NCBI GenBank assembly: GCA_018902385.1
Contig: JABSSW010000101.1
Coordinates: forward strand, 1 to 29,722
Reading direction: 5' to 3'
Length of the DNA stretch: 29,722 nucleotides
Source of the DNA: Physcia stellaris
Taxonomy: Eukaryota; Ascomycota; Lecanoromycetes; Caliciales; Physciaceae
This document shows positions 1 to 11,321 of this stretch, one piece after another. The notes below the pieces were generated by a model. That model was not told the origin of the DNA and made no database searches. It saw only the letters and a list, made by a program, of their open reading frames with translations. The first letter of the stretch is position 1, and each line of letters opens with the position of its first letter. Made by a program: the position numbers and the translations under genes.

Positions 1-1
1 C

Positions 2-1383
2 CATCCCGCCATACCACTCGGCCCGAGGACAGGAGACAAGAAACCAGAGTATGAAGACTACTACCCCAAATCTCGGACCGGACTAGGCGGACTTTCATTA
101 ACATCAGCAGGCTCAAGTCGGGCCTTTCGGCAGGATCTAAACCAGACCTTTGCGCCACTAATTGTAGATCCACGGTCCTTGACGGCCGTCGTCAAAACCT
201 CTCTGCAAGTGCCTGAGGATCTCTTTCCGACTATCAGCAATGTGCCTGGGCAGATGATCAGTTTCAGATATTATGTCGAAATTGTCGTTGACTTGCGCGG
301 TAAACTTGCAAACCAAAACCGGGTTCGATCTCAACTTGCATTCGTCAATGGAGCCGGAGGCTACGGCCATGGCGATCCGCAGGTTAATGGCGTCGATGGA
401 TCAAGTGGTCTAGTCTTCCCTTTGGCTTCTGGGTTTGGCTGTCTAGATACCTCCCAAATTCGGAGAGAGAAGAGCGTTGTGTCTTGGCCATTCGAGGTAG
501 TTGTTGGTACCAAAGACAGCGACCGAAAGCGATGCAAGACAAGTGAGAACCCTTTAACACCAGATACTGATTCAGCACAACAAACAACTCCGTTAGCGGG
601 AAGTGGTAGAGAGGTTTAATGCGACGGGGGCCAAACACTGCATACAACGCTGTCTAGCCCTCATCGTGTGGAGCCGGACGGCTATTTTGAGGTTCCTCAA
701 CACCTAGTCTCGTCGCCCCAGTATACTGAGGCAGCGCAAACTGTTAGTACTCAAAACCCTATCGCTCCGTCTCCCTAGAAGTAAAATTGATCATCTTCAA
801 ATCCTTTATTCCAGCAAGATTATGTACAGATAACTCCTAATTAGAAAGCAAGATTGCTAATTGAGGCCAAATTCTAGGCTATCATCCCACCACCTGAAGA
901 AGAGACGGACGAGGGCGACGAGAAAAGTCGACTTAGGAGGGCCGAACAACGGCTACTCCCAGTGAGCCTCTACTTGACGGTGAACAAGTATCATCAAGCA
1001 TCATGCAGCCTTCTGCCCCCGAAGCAATCGACGATGAAGACTTTGTCAGTAGATATAGGATCCATAAGCCCGTAGCTCAAGGACATTGTACGACGCGCAG
1101 AGGGACCATAGTACCAAGTTCAAGTCATGGTGGAACAACCGACGCTGGATCCAGGCCCATATTTGCTCCTGGCGCATCTGCACCTAATGATGACAAGCAA
1201 GAACATGAGCTGCGACGTCTGCAAGAAGAAGCCTCTTCACCAGAGGTTTCTACAGACCCCGCCGTTTCCTTAGAGCCTACAGCTCCCATCCTTTACGAAA
1301 GTTCTTTCCACGAAGTTCCTAGCGCACCCACGACCACCCACGAATGGCCTGAGAGCGAGCACTTACCCATGTATAGGAAATGA
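2..1383 (+). pseudogene. palF: palF/RIM8 pH-response arrestin-like protein, 3' part, decayed
   Basis: In fungi PalF/RIM8 is an arrestin-like adaptor that links the plasma-membrane pH sensor PalH to ESCRT/PacC signalling. The frame is open from base 2, so the 5' end lies outside the window. Seen in order: the arrestin C-domain block with EYEDYYPKSRTGLGGLSL, then QTFAPLIVDP, then VPEDLFPTISNVPGQMISF and YYVEIVVDLRGKLA. The frame then meets six in-frame stops: 617-619 TAA, 776-778 TAG, 782-784 TAA, 788-790 TGA, 842-844 TAG and 875-877 TAG. Protein similarity continues through them (PPPEEETDEGDEK, RAEQRLLP). A one-base loss near 958-961 moves the frame to the 3' segment (SAPEAIDDEDFVSRY, DDKQEHELRRLQEEAS), which ends in the family-typical LPMYRK at 1383. 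I infer a non-functional C-terminus. An intron does not explain the stops, because similarity stays in one frame on both sides. Confidence 0.82.
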
Positions 1384-1590
1384 GTGTGTTTAGAACACCT
1401 TGCTGGCATTGACAGTAATACCCAACGCTTTCACGACTTCGAGAGACATATAGTTAATGATGTTCAAGCATGCATACGGTTTTGGAGTTGGACAACACTA
1501 AAACGGTCACACTGGATATACCCCATGGCTGGCGGCTTAATCAATTTTAGTTATCTAGTCGGATAATCTTCCGCGTGTCTGGAAAACCAT

Positions 1591-2251
1591 TCAATCAGGC
1601 AGTTGGAGGCCTCTCTCGGTATTTTCCACCCAAGTCTTTCCCCCTCCTAATTTTCTATCCGTTACCCCTTTGATTGCGTTTCTGAAGAAATAGTTCCCAT
1701 GTGCCGGATAACATATATCCTTTCCTACATCTCCTTCACTCTGCAGTACCTCATCCCAGACACCTTCTCTGCTCAAGTCCTCGCTCTTAACCCTTTCCGT
1801 TCGATCTCCAATCAGCCATTTCTCGTCTATACTTCCTACCAGTATCTCGATCTCGGTAGGACATTCATCATGTCTCCAGCTTACGGCACTCCCGCATTTG
1901 CTACAGAAGCTACGGCGACCATGAGTGGAAGAATGGAACTCGCTGAGCTCTGGAGGGAAGTTTGGCGTTTGAGTGCCGTCTGGTGCTGACCAGGTCACAT
2001 TCTTTGGTTCAACGGTAAGGAAAGGTGCGATCAGTGCGCCTGTCTGTTTCCTGCACTGAGTGCACTGGCAAGTGTGAGACTGTAAGGCCACAACTTTCCG
2101 GTTAGTGCTAAAAATGGGAGACGCGACATTTGAAGCTTGGGTTCACCTGTGGAGGCCATGAACTGGCAGTGGGGAAGTCAATGGTGTAGCGAATCTTGCC
2201 GCAAAGGCAGCCCCCTGTGATACTTTCAGGTACATTGCTTGAAGCCGCCAT
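1591..2251 (-). CDS. GFA-family (glutathione-dependent formaldehyde-activating-like) zinc protein, two exons
   Basis: The GFA fold is a small zinc-binding beta-structure. Fungal members are mostly of unknown substrate despite the family name. Exon 1 is 2251-2147 (35 codons, starting MAASSNVPESITGGCLCGK). The intron is 2146-2080 (67 bp, GTGAAC...TTACAG). Exon 2 is 2079-1591, ending in a stop, for 197 residues with no frameshift. Zinc ligands are visible as CLC in exon 1, TCQCTQCRKQTGALIAPF at the start of exon 2, and FCSKCGSAVSWRH. The usual motif order and length are kept. It is divergent from the farnesyltransferase-alpha locus. This is one of only two clearly intact genes in the window, a useful control for sequence quality. 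Glutathione-dependent activity is not established by the sequence. Confidence 0.88.
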
Positions 2252-2563
2252 TTTGTAGTTATGATAGCCGGTTGCAGAGGATCTGTATTTCTGAGAATCC
2301 GTCTGATATTTGTGTGGCTTGCTTTGTACGAACCTTGGCCGTTGAGTCAGATCTTCTAGTTGCTGCTACTGCAAGGAACGTACGAGCACCATGAGTCATT
2401 TCAGCGTCACTGCTCTTGGAGAGCTTCGCTAATCAATTCAACCCATTGGCTCACGGAGGTTGACCCCAACAGGCCCCCGCTTAGCAGCCTCTCTCCAAGC
2501 CTATGACTTAGCCCTTATCGCTAGCGGCCGGGCTTGTTATCTGCTCATTGTCTAAAGTAAAAC
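2252..2563. other. Intergenic region between divergent loci
   Basis: About 310 bp between the GFA start codon and the start of the farnesyltransferase-alpha similarity. It presumably holds both promoters. No open frame, RNA gene or recognisable regulatory motif was seen. Confidence 0.4.
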
Positions 2564-3736
2564 GTGGGAAGATGTGCAGAGTGCAGACTGTTCGCTGCGA
2601 TTATCCAGGAGCCTCTGACCACAATCATTCTCCGGTATCGACAGTGCAGTCGTGATCATCTCCGATTCCAGATCAATGGCAGGACATTGTCCCAATCCCC
2701 CAGGACGATGGGGGACCGACTCTTGCGGCCATTGCATACACGGAGGAGTACAGCGGAAGTATGTCATACCTCCGAGCTATCATGGCCGAGACTGAAAAGT
2801 CCGAGCGAGCGCTGGCTCACGCGAGGACATCATCCGTATGAATCCGGCACATTATACCGTGTGGTGGCGCTGTCAACGGGAGCACCAGTTCAGTCCTCAC
2901 GAGCTAAATCCAAGACCTCAGGCTCTACCGGGCGGAGGTCGTCTTCGCCCTAAAGACCTTCTGCGGAGCTCGAATGGCTCAATAAAGATCTCTTGATACC
3001 CGAAGAACTACCAAATATGGTTGTCAATATCCGTTCCCTCCAACCTTCCCACCTCAGACCCCAATAGTCCTGACATTCCCTCCACAGGCACCACCGCCAA
3101 GTAATCATGACCCCAATCCCCACCATCCCCGCCAACGAGCTCTCCTTCCTCAGCCTCATGTTCGAAAAGGATAGCAAAAATTACCACGTCTGGTCCTACC
3201 GGCAATGGCTCGTCCGGCACTTTCCATCTGGGATGAGAGCCCTTACATCCAGAATCGCTCCCTCGAGGAAGACGTCCGCAACAACAGTGTCTGGAACCAC
3301 CGCTGTCGTCTTCGCGGTATACGGGGTCCACCGACGGGCACCGGCGCGGACGCTGCTGTCAAGGCGGAGCCGGAGATCGTGGAGCGGAACTGGAGTTCGC
3401 GAAGGGGGAGAAGATCTGGCTGGCGCCGCAGAATCAGTCGCCGTGGAATTATTTGAGGGGGTGGTGAGGAAGAGAGAGGGGCGGGATCGCAGTATTGAAG
3501 GGCTTTGCGGAGGGAATTTGCGGATCTGGGGAGGGAAGATGAGGTCCGGTAGTCATGCGTTTGGATCTGCTGGCGGACGTGCCGAGGAAAAGGAGAAGGA
3601 GCGAGGGAAGGCGCTGGAACTGTTGGCGAAGAAGTACGATCCCATCAGGAAGAATTACTGGAATTATAGGAGAGGGCTGTTGGGGTTGAAGATAGGAGGT
3701 GTAGTGGCTGCAGACCCTGTATTGCAGTGTTTGTGA
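2564..3736 (+). pseudogene. Protein farnesyltransferase/geranylgeranyltransferase type I alpha subunit (RAM2-like), frameshifted
   Basis: This is the shared alpha subunit of CAAX prenyltransferases, which attach isoprenoids to Ras/Rho-type proteins. Similarity is spread over three frames. The N-terminal PIPQDDGGPTLAAIAYTEEY and SMSYLRAIMAETEKSERAL fall at about 2689-2812. EDIIRMNPAHYTVWW follows near 2824, then LYRAEVVFALK, and SAELEWLNKDLL with KNYQIW near 2957-3020. FEKDSKNYHVWSYRQWLVRHF (near 3160-3222, shown here in part of the PFTA repeats) is followed by SLEEDVRNNSVWNHR. After further shifts come KIWLAPQNQSPWNYLRG (about 3410-3457) and the C-terminal ALELLAKKYDPIRKNYWNYR. At least five frame changes are needed. 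The start is uncertain, since no clean N-terminal methionine is in frame. The homologue is essential in budding yeast, so this is either a second, dead copy or sequence with indel errors. Confidence 0.72.
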
Positions 3737-4844
3737 AGGCAAGGTAGATACCCAGCATTGGCCATTCATAGGCGTTCAGGTAACAGGGCATGCTCATCTA
3801 TCCTCTAGGGGCAGCAGTCGATTACTATAACCCCATTCTCACGAGTAAAGCTAGCCAGCCGCTCGTTAACAGACCAGCAGGTTTACCCATCTTCCCAAGG
3901 TTTGGTACAACGGTACGGTACCTTAAGGTTGAAAGCCCAACAAGCCCTTGACGTGGGATAGACGTTTGAGAATATACTCAATAGGCTCCATGACTTCAGT
4001 CGCAGATACAGCATAACAGGCCCCAAAATCCCAGCCCTAAACCCGTCCCCAACGAAGCCTAAACTCTAGCCTCTTCACTTTTAAAGTGTTCAAAAGGATG
4101 GTTTCTCCTTCTTCTGAGACGTGAGCTTCTTTGCATCCCTGGAGGGTTCTTTTCATCCCTGTACATGTAGGGCGGTCCGAAAGTTGGTAGCTTTGGTAAC
4201 TTTTCATAACCATATTTTGGTTTTTGGCTTTTGTCCCTTTTCCCAGTCTCTTTTCGTGCTGTGCTCGTGGGGCAACCCAGTTGACTGTTTTCGCGTGTTC
4301 TCTCCCTCTGGATGTCTAATTGTGGATGATGGGTCGGGCGTCCGGGATTGGATGGGAGAGATATGAGGGATTGCTTGAGCGTCTCTTGATTGAGATTGCT
4401 TTTCCGAATGGTTTTTTTGAGGGGTTGACTGGGTTGATGCTCTGGGTTTCATATGGATTATTTTGAGCCGTTCCTTCTTGATGGAAAGAAAAGAGAGAGA
4501 GAGAGACGGGGGGAGGGAGCCCACGTATCGCAGGTAGGGCCCTAGAAAAATTCATGAATGGCCCAAATTTGGATCCGTATATACATATTGAACACCTCCT
4601 GTATCACAACCGTCTTGGCCAGGGAGGAAACCCCGTGAATTACTGTAGTCGCCGCCCTCTCGCAACAGACTGTCTTACGGGTGTATGTAACCTCGTAGGA
4701 TCAAGACGACCATTTGCCAGTGGTGGGAATCTCATGAGTTGATACTTGACGGTTGATGAGGTTGTTGGATCCTTTGACGTTCTAAAGACTGCGAGACTCA
4801 AGCATAAAGCATTGGAACTGCTTTAGATTCTTCTCCAACTTCTT
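3737..4844. other. Intergenic region, no gene recognised
   Basis: Between the 3' ends of the convergent farnesyltransferase-alpha and dehydratase loci. Several short open frames exist on both strands (for example 4121-4366 + and 4204-4524 -), but their translations are low-complexity or show no family pattern. A short GA-dinucleotide run lies at about 4492-4506. Nothing else was seen. Confidence 0.45.
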
Positions 4845-5970
4845 TCAGTCTCCTCTCGCAGTGACCGTACTCGGCACTTGCCTGTCGTTTGTTGTCTGCT
4901 GTTCAATCCAGCCATACTCTTGCTTCCAGCCCATAAGCAACTCCAGAGTGATGCCCACGCCGCCGCAAACCACGATTACCACCTTGCTCTCTTGTCTGAG
5001 CTGGGGCAACAACTTTAGCCGACCATCGTAGCATACAGCAAGACTGACTCCACATGCCGGCTCCACCAACATCCGCTCATCATCTGCAAAACGCCAACAG
5101 CCCATCGCAGCTTCGGCATCGCTGAGACAACACTCTTGACCGTGTCCTTCATGGACATCTCAAAAGCCTTCTCACAGACCCTCTTCGCACCCAAGGTCTT
5201 AGCTATGCTCGTAATCTGGTCCAAGCTGACGAGCTTCCCTGCCTTGACGCTTTCATTCAAGCTTTGAGCACCGTCGGTCTCCATGGCAAGCACTTGCACG
5301 TTTCCCAACCCTCCCTTTCCAGGCCCATCATAATCCCCGAGAAGAGTCCCCCGCCGCCAACGCTGCAGACGATAGCATCCGGCGTCCCGGCACGCTTCTG
5401 TTCCAGCTGGTGCTTGACCTCCGTGACTAGCGTGCTGTGCCCCTCCCATACCATCTCCGCATCGAACGGAGGCACATAAACACCATCGGGGTCTCAGCCA
5501 GAATCCTCTCCCGCAAATGGGTATCGGCTTCTTTCCAGCTGTCTCCATGCTGTATAACGTCGCTAGCGCCCGCGGCTCGGATTTTGGCTATGTATGTACT
5601 CGGACGTCGTCCGCGGAACAACAATCGTAGAAGGGCAGCCAAGGAGCGAAGCGGGAGGTGACGCAGGCGAGCTTCCGGCGTTGCCGCCTGAGGAGCAGTA
5701 GAAATGGGACTTGGAAGGTGGAGGGTGGGCTTCGAGGTGGGTGCGTTGGTAATTGCCTATTCCGCGCGATTTGAAGGAGCCGGAGGGCTGGAGGTTCTTT
5801 GAGCTTGGAGGAATATCCGGCTGTCGGGTTGTTAGTATAGGTAGTGGAAGAGGTGGCTTGTGATTTACCAGCCAGCGGCCTTGGATAGAGCTGCGTGATT
5901 CGATCAGTGGAGTCTCTACCCATGGTATGGGAAGCCCATGTCGACCCCTCTGAACCGTCGTGGTGGTCAT
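4845..5970 (-). pseudogene. Catabolic L-serine/threonine dehydratase (PLP fold type II), frameshifted
   Basis: The family deaminates serine or threonine to pyruvate or 2-oxobutyrate plus ammonia, using PLP. The likely start at 5970 leads into PWVETPLIESR. A 48 bp intron fits 5868-5821 (GTAAAT...CGACAG). The PLP-lysine motif NLQPSGSFKSRGIGNY has its Lys at about 5770-5772. Then come HFYCSSGGNAG, KIRAAGASDVIQHGDSW, PPFDAEMVWEGHSTLV, the phosphate-binding CSVGGGGLFSGIM, ITSIAKTLGAKRVC, and the C-terminal GCWRFADDERMLVEPACGVS with VVIVVCGG, ending at 4845. These blocks occupy different frames. I count at least five single-base insertions or deletions, including one near 5800 and one or two inside 5630-5690. 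All expected segments are present and in order, so the locus is full length but unreadable as it stands. Whether the preferred substrate was serine or threonine cannot be told. Confidence 0.8.
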
Positions 5971-6681
5971 CCTGACTTATTGCTGAACGCGTTCATGAAG
6001 CAAAGGAGGGAAATTCACTTGGAAGACGACCAATGAAAGGAAGGAAAAGGCACCGGAAGTGTTTTCGAAATACTCCATGTTTGGAATGCTTCTTACACTG
6101 TCAAGCGGCGTATCAGGGCCTTGCCATAGTCTGGTCGATGAACATGTGATCAATTAATGGGTAGAACCGTGGCGAGAGGGGATCTACTAAGGAGCACGTC
6201 CACGTCGTTGTCGACTTACCAACATCGAGCAGTGTGTCTTTGTGCTTGCTACAGGTTTCACGACTGATAGCGCCAAAACAATGTCACCACTAAATGTTGG
6301 AGGAGCAAGAGAAGAATGCAATATCCAAGACATGAGCACGAGCGACAAATCTCCATATTATTAATAGCGCGAGTCAGGATATCTTGAACCAGTGAACATG
6401 CGTGCACGTATTGCCAGCATATCATGAGACAGTAAAGGTCCAGACACCAGCGTGCGACTCCCAATATTCTAGACCGTCTAAAAGCCGTAGTTGAGGATCT
6501 ATTGTATCTGTATAAGAAGGCAGCAAGTGACCTTATTGCAAGCTCTACCCAATGAAAACCATAATGCTCACTAGGCCGTCAGTGCTTGAAGAACTATCGA
6601 GGTCCTTAAGACCGCACCAAAACAGCTCTCCTTTCCCGATGATTCAGTTCTCCAGGTGGAAAGGAGTGTCTTCGCCTGGCC
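5971..6681. other. Intergenic region, no gene recognised
   Basis: This lies between the dehydratase start and the 3' end of the ammonia-lyase gene, both on the minus strand. One short open frame (6258-6464, -) shows no recognisable family. The stretch presumably contains the dehydratase promoter and the ammonia-lyase 3' UTR. Confidence 0.4.
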
Positions 6682-9440
6682 TCAAACAACGGATGGCTTG
6701 TTCGGCAAGCTACCCACTACATTACCGTCAATGGTACTTGCTTCAAACCCAGTGCTGCTCTGGAGAAAGTCTTGATGGTCCGTCTCATCGGTAACCACGC
6801 CATTAGTATGCCCGTTGTGCCCCGTGCCATTGATATAACCATTGTGCCCTGTACTGTTAGTACCATTGACAGCTCTGTACGACTTAGTAGTAATTATTTT
6901 ATCGGTCAGGCAATCCATCAGTGGCTCGTGGAGCTTTCCACTTCGTAGAGCCTCGTAGATGATCGCAATGTTGGAGCCAATCGTCCGCTTCCTCGAGCCG
7001 TCTGTTGCGAATACATCATTTGGTCCGGGGTGATCCTTCAACCCTTGGTGAAGCGGAATCCCGAGTACGTTGCGCACATAGGTGTATATCTTACGTGAGC
7101 CCAGTCCCAAGAATTCAGGCGTATCCTGCTTCTCGAAGAATCTAGCGCGGACCGACCAAAACGTTTCGGCAATGGCTTTTCGCGATGAGATTTTCCATTG
7201 AGTGATGGTCGCAAGGGCGGGGAGTGGCATTGAAGAAGTCGCCGCTTCTGGTGTGGCAAGCAGGAACTCGACGATGACACCAGCGGTCAGATCCACGACA
7301 CGATTGTAACGGTCCTCGCTGTCTTTGTTCGTAGTCGTAAGCCAAGTTCCTTGCACTGATTCCCAGACGCGAAGATGAAGCTTATCAACATCTAGGTAGG
7401 AGAGAAACTGGCAGAAGACTTGATGACTGACGGCGTATAAGGCCGGTTCTAGTTCTTGGAAGAACGATATTTGTAGCACCCTTAAGTCGAGCTTGATAGA
7501 CAGTGTAATGTAAGAAGCGCCTATTAAGGACGCTAGTTCCACAGCAGCAAGGGTATCGTCCAGATATCAGGGCAAGTGAATTAATGGCTTGATTATGCAT
7601 CTCTGCTGGATCTGTAACGAAAAACTTATCAGAAGGGAGCCTAATAACTAACATTGGCGGTACTGATCTCGTAGAACAAGCCAAACTGCGAGCTTAAATG
7701 GACACGGAAAATTAAGCAATAAAAAAGGAAGCGGCTCGTGTAAGTTGTGCAACAGAGACCTGTCTGTTTGGATTGCATGAAGGATAATGGAGTTGACTTA
7801 CTGGACATGACTGCTGACAGGATTGGCCAGGAATGCGAGTTCAGACATGGCAAGATGCCATGCCAATGTCGACGCCTTTCATAGTGAATGACAGACTTGG
7901 CTCATCGGCAGCAAGGTTTGGAGGAAGCCCATTGTTCAGCATTGGGTTGATGGGCTCGGAAGATTGGGCGAAGAGCATTTTTCCAACCATCTGAAGACCT
8001 GACCGGGCCTTTTCCATTGCCGATGTGATTGACGCAGCCTGAAAATTGCCACCATGATGAGTTCTCCAATTCGAAACATCAAACAGAGGGTTGTCAGTGG
8101 TCGAATTCAGCTCGACTGTCACTTGCTGTTTGGAAATCTTGAGTCAGCATCATCGTTTTCCACGATCATTGAGCGACAGAGTATGTCTTTGATCAGTAAA
8201 CTACTCTAACGATGCTTGGAGAAGGGAATCATTCGAATTAAATGAGTAATTTACCTCGTGTGCCAGTAGAAGATCTTCGAGCTGAGGCCCAATCCACTGT
8301 GGAGATGTCCTCAGCGCGTAGCGATCCTGATAGAGTGAGACTGAAGACTTTGTATCTCTTTCCTGATCGAGACCCCGAACAAGTCTAGAACCCTGTAAGA
8401 AGTGACCAATGTTCCTTGATGCCTCTACCTGTCCGCGATGGGGCCGAACTCCGGCGATAAAAGAGTCAAAACTGTCTGCAGTGCCAAGAAGAGCTTCGGA
8501 TGCCATTGCGGTCAAGACCTGAGAAAGAACCATGATATGGTGTGTTTCGTACAGCGCAAGACTACCAACTGCTGCCGAGGTGGCAGTGCCGTTCATCAGC
8601 CCTAGGCCTTCTTTTGGTCCAAGGGTAATAGGATCAATGCTGTTACGCTCAAGGGCCTCCTTGGCCGAGACAATCCCCGATGGTGTCTTGACCCATATAT
8701 CTGGGTTCCCTGTGACAATGCCGGCGACGTATGAAAGAGGCGAGAGGTCTCCAGATGCAGATATACTTCCTCTGAGGGGGATAATCGGCGTCAAATTCTC
8801 ACGCAACACTGCAATGATTTTTTCGATTACCTGCAATGACACGGCGGAATGACCACGTGCGATCGTGTTGCTTCTGACGAGCATAGTTCCCTTGACCCAG
8901 TTTTCCGGCATAGCAGTGGATTGAACGAATGTCTTCGTAGTTGAAGGAAGCCCACGGTCTGCTTTAGTGAGAACACCGAAATGGTGATGCTGGAGCAGAG
9001 CGATTGCAGTGCCTCGTTCTGACTTGAACGAGTATCGGCGCTGCCTCCGAAACCCGTGTTGACCCCTGTTGAAAATAAGGACCGCACCCACAGTCAAGTC
9101 CACTCGAATGCTTACCATATATAGTCCTTCCTTCCGCTATCAAGCCAGACAATACGGCCACACTGTCGTCAATACACTTGATAAACGCCGGAGCTCTGCT
9201 GAGCGATGGTTGAACATCGTGGCTGATATGACAGCCTCGTCAGGTTCGCCGTCAAGTCTTTAGAGATTCTACGTACCAAGAGACAGCAACAACTGTGGGA
9301 ATATCAAGGGATTTTCCGTTTATCTCGACATTTCCATCTCTTCGGATGTCTTGTAATTTTGTGTAGATCTGATGGGTAAGTAACGAATGTGTGGACGCAG
9401 TATTCACGTTGACAGATCTGTTCTCTTGAAGCGGAGACAT
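6682..9440 (-). pseudogene. Phenylalanine ammonia-lyase-like (MIO enzyme), five or more exons, frameshifted
   Basis: MIO lyases remove ammonia from aromatic amino acids (phenylalanine to cinnamate). Exon 1 is 9440-9277, from MSPLQENRSVN to SLDIPTVVAVS. The introns are 9276-9223, 9115-9066, 8254-8126 and 7801-7612. Exon 2 gives AEGRTIYG, joined to VNTGFGGSADTR in exon 3, the catalytic Tyr loop. SISASGDLSPLSY carries the Ala-Ser-Gly that cyclises to MIO. Later blocks are GLMNGTATSAAVGSLALYE, ELNSTTDNPLFD, GGNFQAASITSAMEKAR, ELAFLANPVSSHVQ and AEMHNQAINSLALISGR. The C-terminal half ends with an NGTGHNGHTNG-rich tail at 6682. Single-base losses near 8995-9005 and 7547-7558, and probably one extra base at the last acceptor (about 7605), break the frame. 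The fungal PAL domain order and splice sites are otherwise kept. PAL rather than histidine lyase is inferred from the long C-terminal domain and the loop sequences. Confidence 0.85.
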
Positions 9441-10366
9441 GCTGGACAGTCACTCAATTTCCCTAATTGTGACGAAGAACGCTACAGGTGGTCAAGTATG
9501 TCTCGAATAAGTCTGATCAACGAGGAAGTTGTGGTTCATGAAGTATTGGCATGTTTAATCTGTCGAAAAGACAAGCTAAGATGATGCTCAATCTAGATGG
9601 AAAGCCATCGATGGTGAATGTGCCAGCCGTAAAAAGCAGGCTTACGATTTACAATTTGAAAGAGTCCACAATAATATCCAATTCATATAAAGGCATAAAA
9701 GAAATATACGCAACATTTTTATACTAAGATCTGGACATTTGAGGGGGGGGGGAAACTTATCGTTTGGCTTCGACAATAGCTTTAGCGCCGTTCTTGTTTC
9801 GAGGGCGAGCAAGCCTCGAGGCAGAAGCTGATGTAGATAGAAGCGATGAAATGGCGATCGTAATTTCAGTAGAGTTGGTAGAGGGCAATGCACCTGGCTA
9901 GTAAGCCTTCTAGGTCCTGGGTGAAGTATCTTGTGGAAATCATGATGAAGGGTCCGGATCAACTTGTGCGGCGAGATTGATCAGGCAACAAAGAGAGCTG
10001 CATCCAGCAAGTTCCTTGGACTAGAGAAGTTTTAGCCCACCCTGCTTGGGGAGATAGTATGGAGCTGAGAGATGTAATGAGATTGATCGATGTGCATGAA
10101 ATAGCATGCATGATCGATGGATAACCACCCCTATCAAAGGTTTGACACGAGAACAGGGTCTTGACATAGTAGCCTACTTGAATACACCAACGATGTGGCT
10201 TCAGAGATGGACGACCGAACATGTCCAATTTATTATTTTGATTGAGGTGCGGTTGAAAATTCGACTGATTTTTTTATTTAAAGTAGTTTAGCTTGACTCT
10301 CACATAACCTCTAAAGAGTGCAACCTTATTGGAGGGCAGCATTCAAGCAGGCCAATCAGGGCCTGC
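9441..10366. other. Region upstream of the ammonia-lyase, no gene recognised
   Basis: Only short frames of unconvincing composition are present (for example 9642-9962 - and 9959-10228 -). It contains a run of ten G at 9743-9752. It presumably includes the ammonia-lyase promoter next to 9441. No RNA gene or mobile element was recognised. Confidence 0.4.
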
Positions 10367-10636
10367 TTATGTAAAATCTCCCTCTGGCTTGGCATTAGTC
10401 TTCTGCAAATATCCTTTTCTCTTATCTTGAGGGTACCCCGGTACCCTGAGTAGATCCCCGAACTCACGAAAGGCGAACGCGCCTATGTTCTGTCGATATG
10501 GCACAAAGGCGAGATCACACCGTACCATGACGACGCCCACAGACAAGCTATTCCCGGACTTAGTGGTTCCCTCAAGTTTGAGCGGCCGAGGCAAGTTAAT
10601 CTCGAACCTTCTACCGAGTATTTGATTGCGGGCCAT
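10367..10636 (-). other. Unrecognised open frame, 89 codons
   Basis: An open frame with moderately protein-like composition (segments RRFEINLPRPLKLEG and FVPYRQNIGAFAFREFGDLL). A second frame on the same strand (10483-10689) overlaps it. I do not recognise a family, see no clear intron signals, and cannot exclude a chance frame or a remnant of a decayed gene. Confidence 0.2.
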
Positions 10637-11321
10637 AGATGTTTGTGTACTCCAGTACTCTCAGAGAAAAGGAACAATAATACACACACTTGAGACCACC
10701 AATTGAGGCTGTATGCGTAGAGACAAGGGGGCTGGCCATGTACTATACTCCTGGGGCTTCACGCTAAACGTAGAGTCATATCGCACATCGAAAGTGAGAC
10801 CACACAGACGAGTCATTTAACGAAGTGGTTGTGTCCAATTGCGCACCACATGGGAAAAGACCGACGAAATACTACTATTTCCTTCAGGTTCTTGTACAAT
10901 GACATCTCTGTTTACTATTCTGACAGAGGCGAGGTTTACTACCTTGTTCTAAGATCCCTTTCGTAATTCATAGGAAATTCTGATGGGTCGATCAGCTTCT
11001 TAGAAACGCTTTCCTTCCATGGCAAGAATGGGTCAAATCCGCGGGACTTACTCGGTATGATAGAGTACCAATCATTACCAGGGACTACCGGTAACGTCCT
11101 CTCTTGGTGTGAAAACTGCATATTCTCTTACAAGCTTCCGTAAACTTCTACGTTGATATCACATTCCTCTCGTGGAAAATATGCTCGCAAGCACTATTTC
11201 CGATCAGTAAATCAATCTAATTGATCTGGAAGGGTGGAACACATGCTGTCTCGCATAGCAGAGATTGTATAATAAAGACGGGCTTGAGTATCGTCTAAAT
11301 TATCAGAGTATTAACATTCAG
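10637..11321. other. Little-coding stretch
   Basis: About 690 bp with one short minus-strand frame (10939-11121, containing RGFDPFLPWKESVSKKLIDP), which looks protein-like but matches no family I know. Otherwise nothing can be supported. Confidence 0.3.

Noticed and set aside
776-844. Intron explaining the palF stop codons (GTAAAA at 781 to TTAG at 844)
   Set aside because: It would not remove the stops at 617, 776 or 875, and protein similarity continues in the same frame on both sides.
3737-4555. Several open frames of 79-106 codons on both strands
   Set aside because: They overlap each other, are rich in Ser/Pro or low-complexity, lack introns or family motifs, and lie in a GA/CT-rich intergenic stretch.
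9743-9752. Run of ten G as a G-quadruplex
   Set aside because: A single homopolymer without three further G-tracts nearby. More likely a length-variable run.
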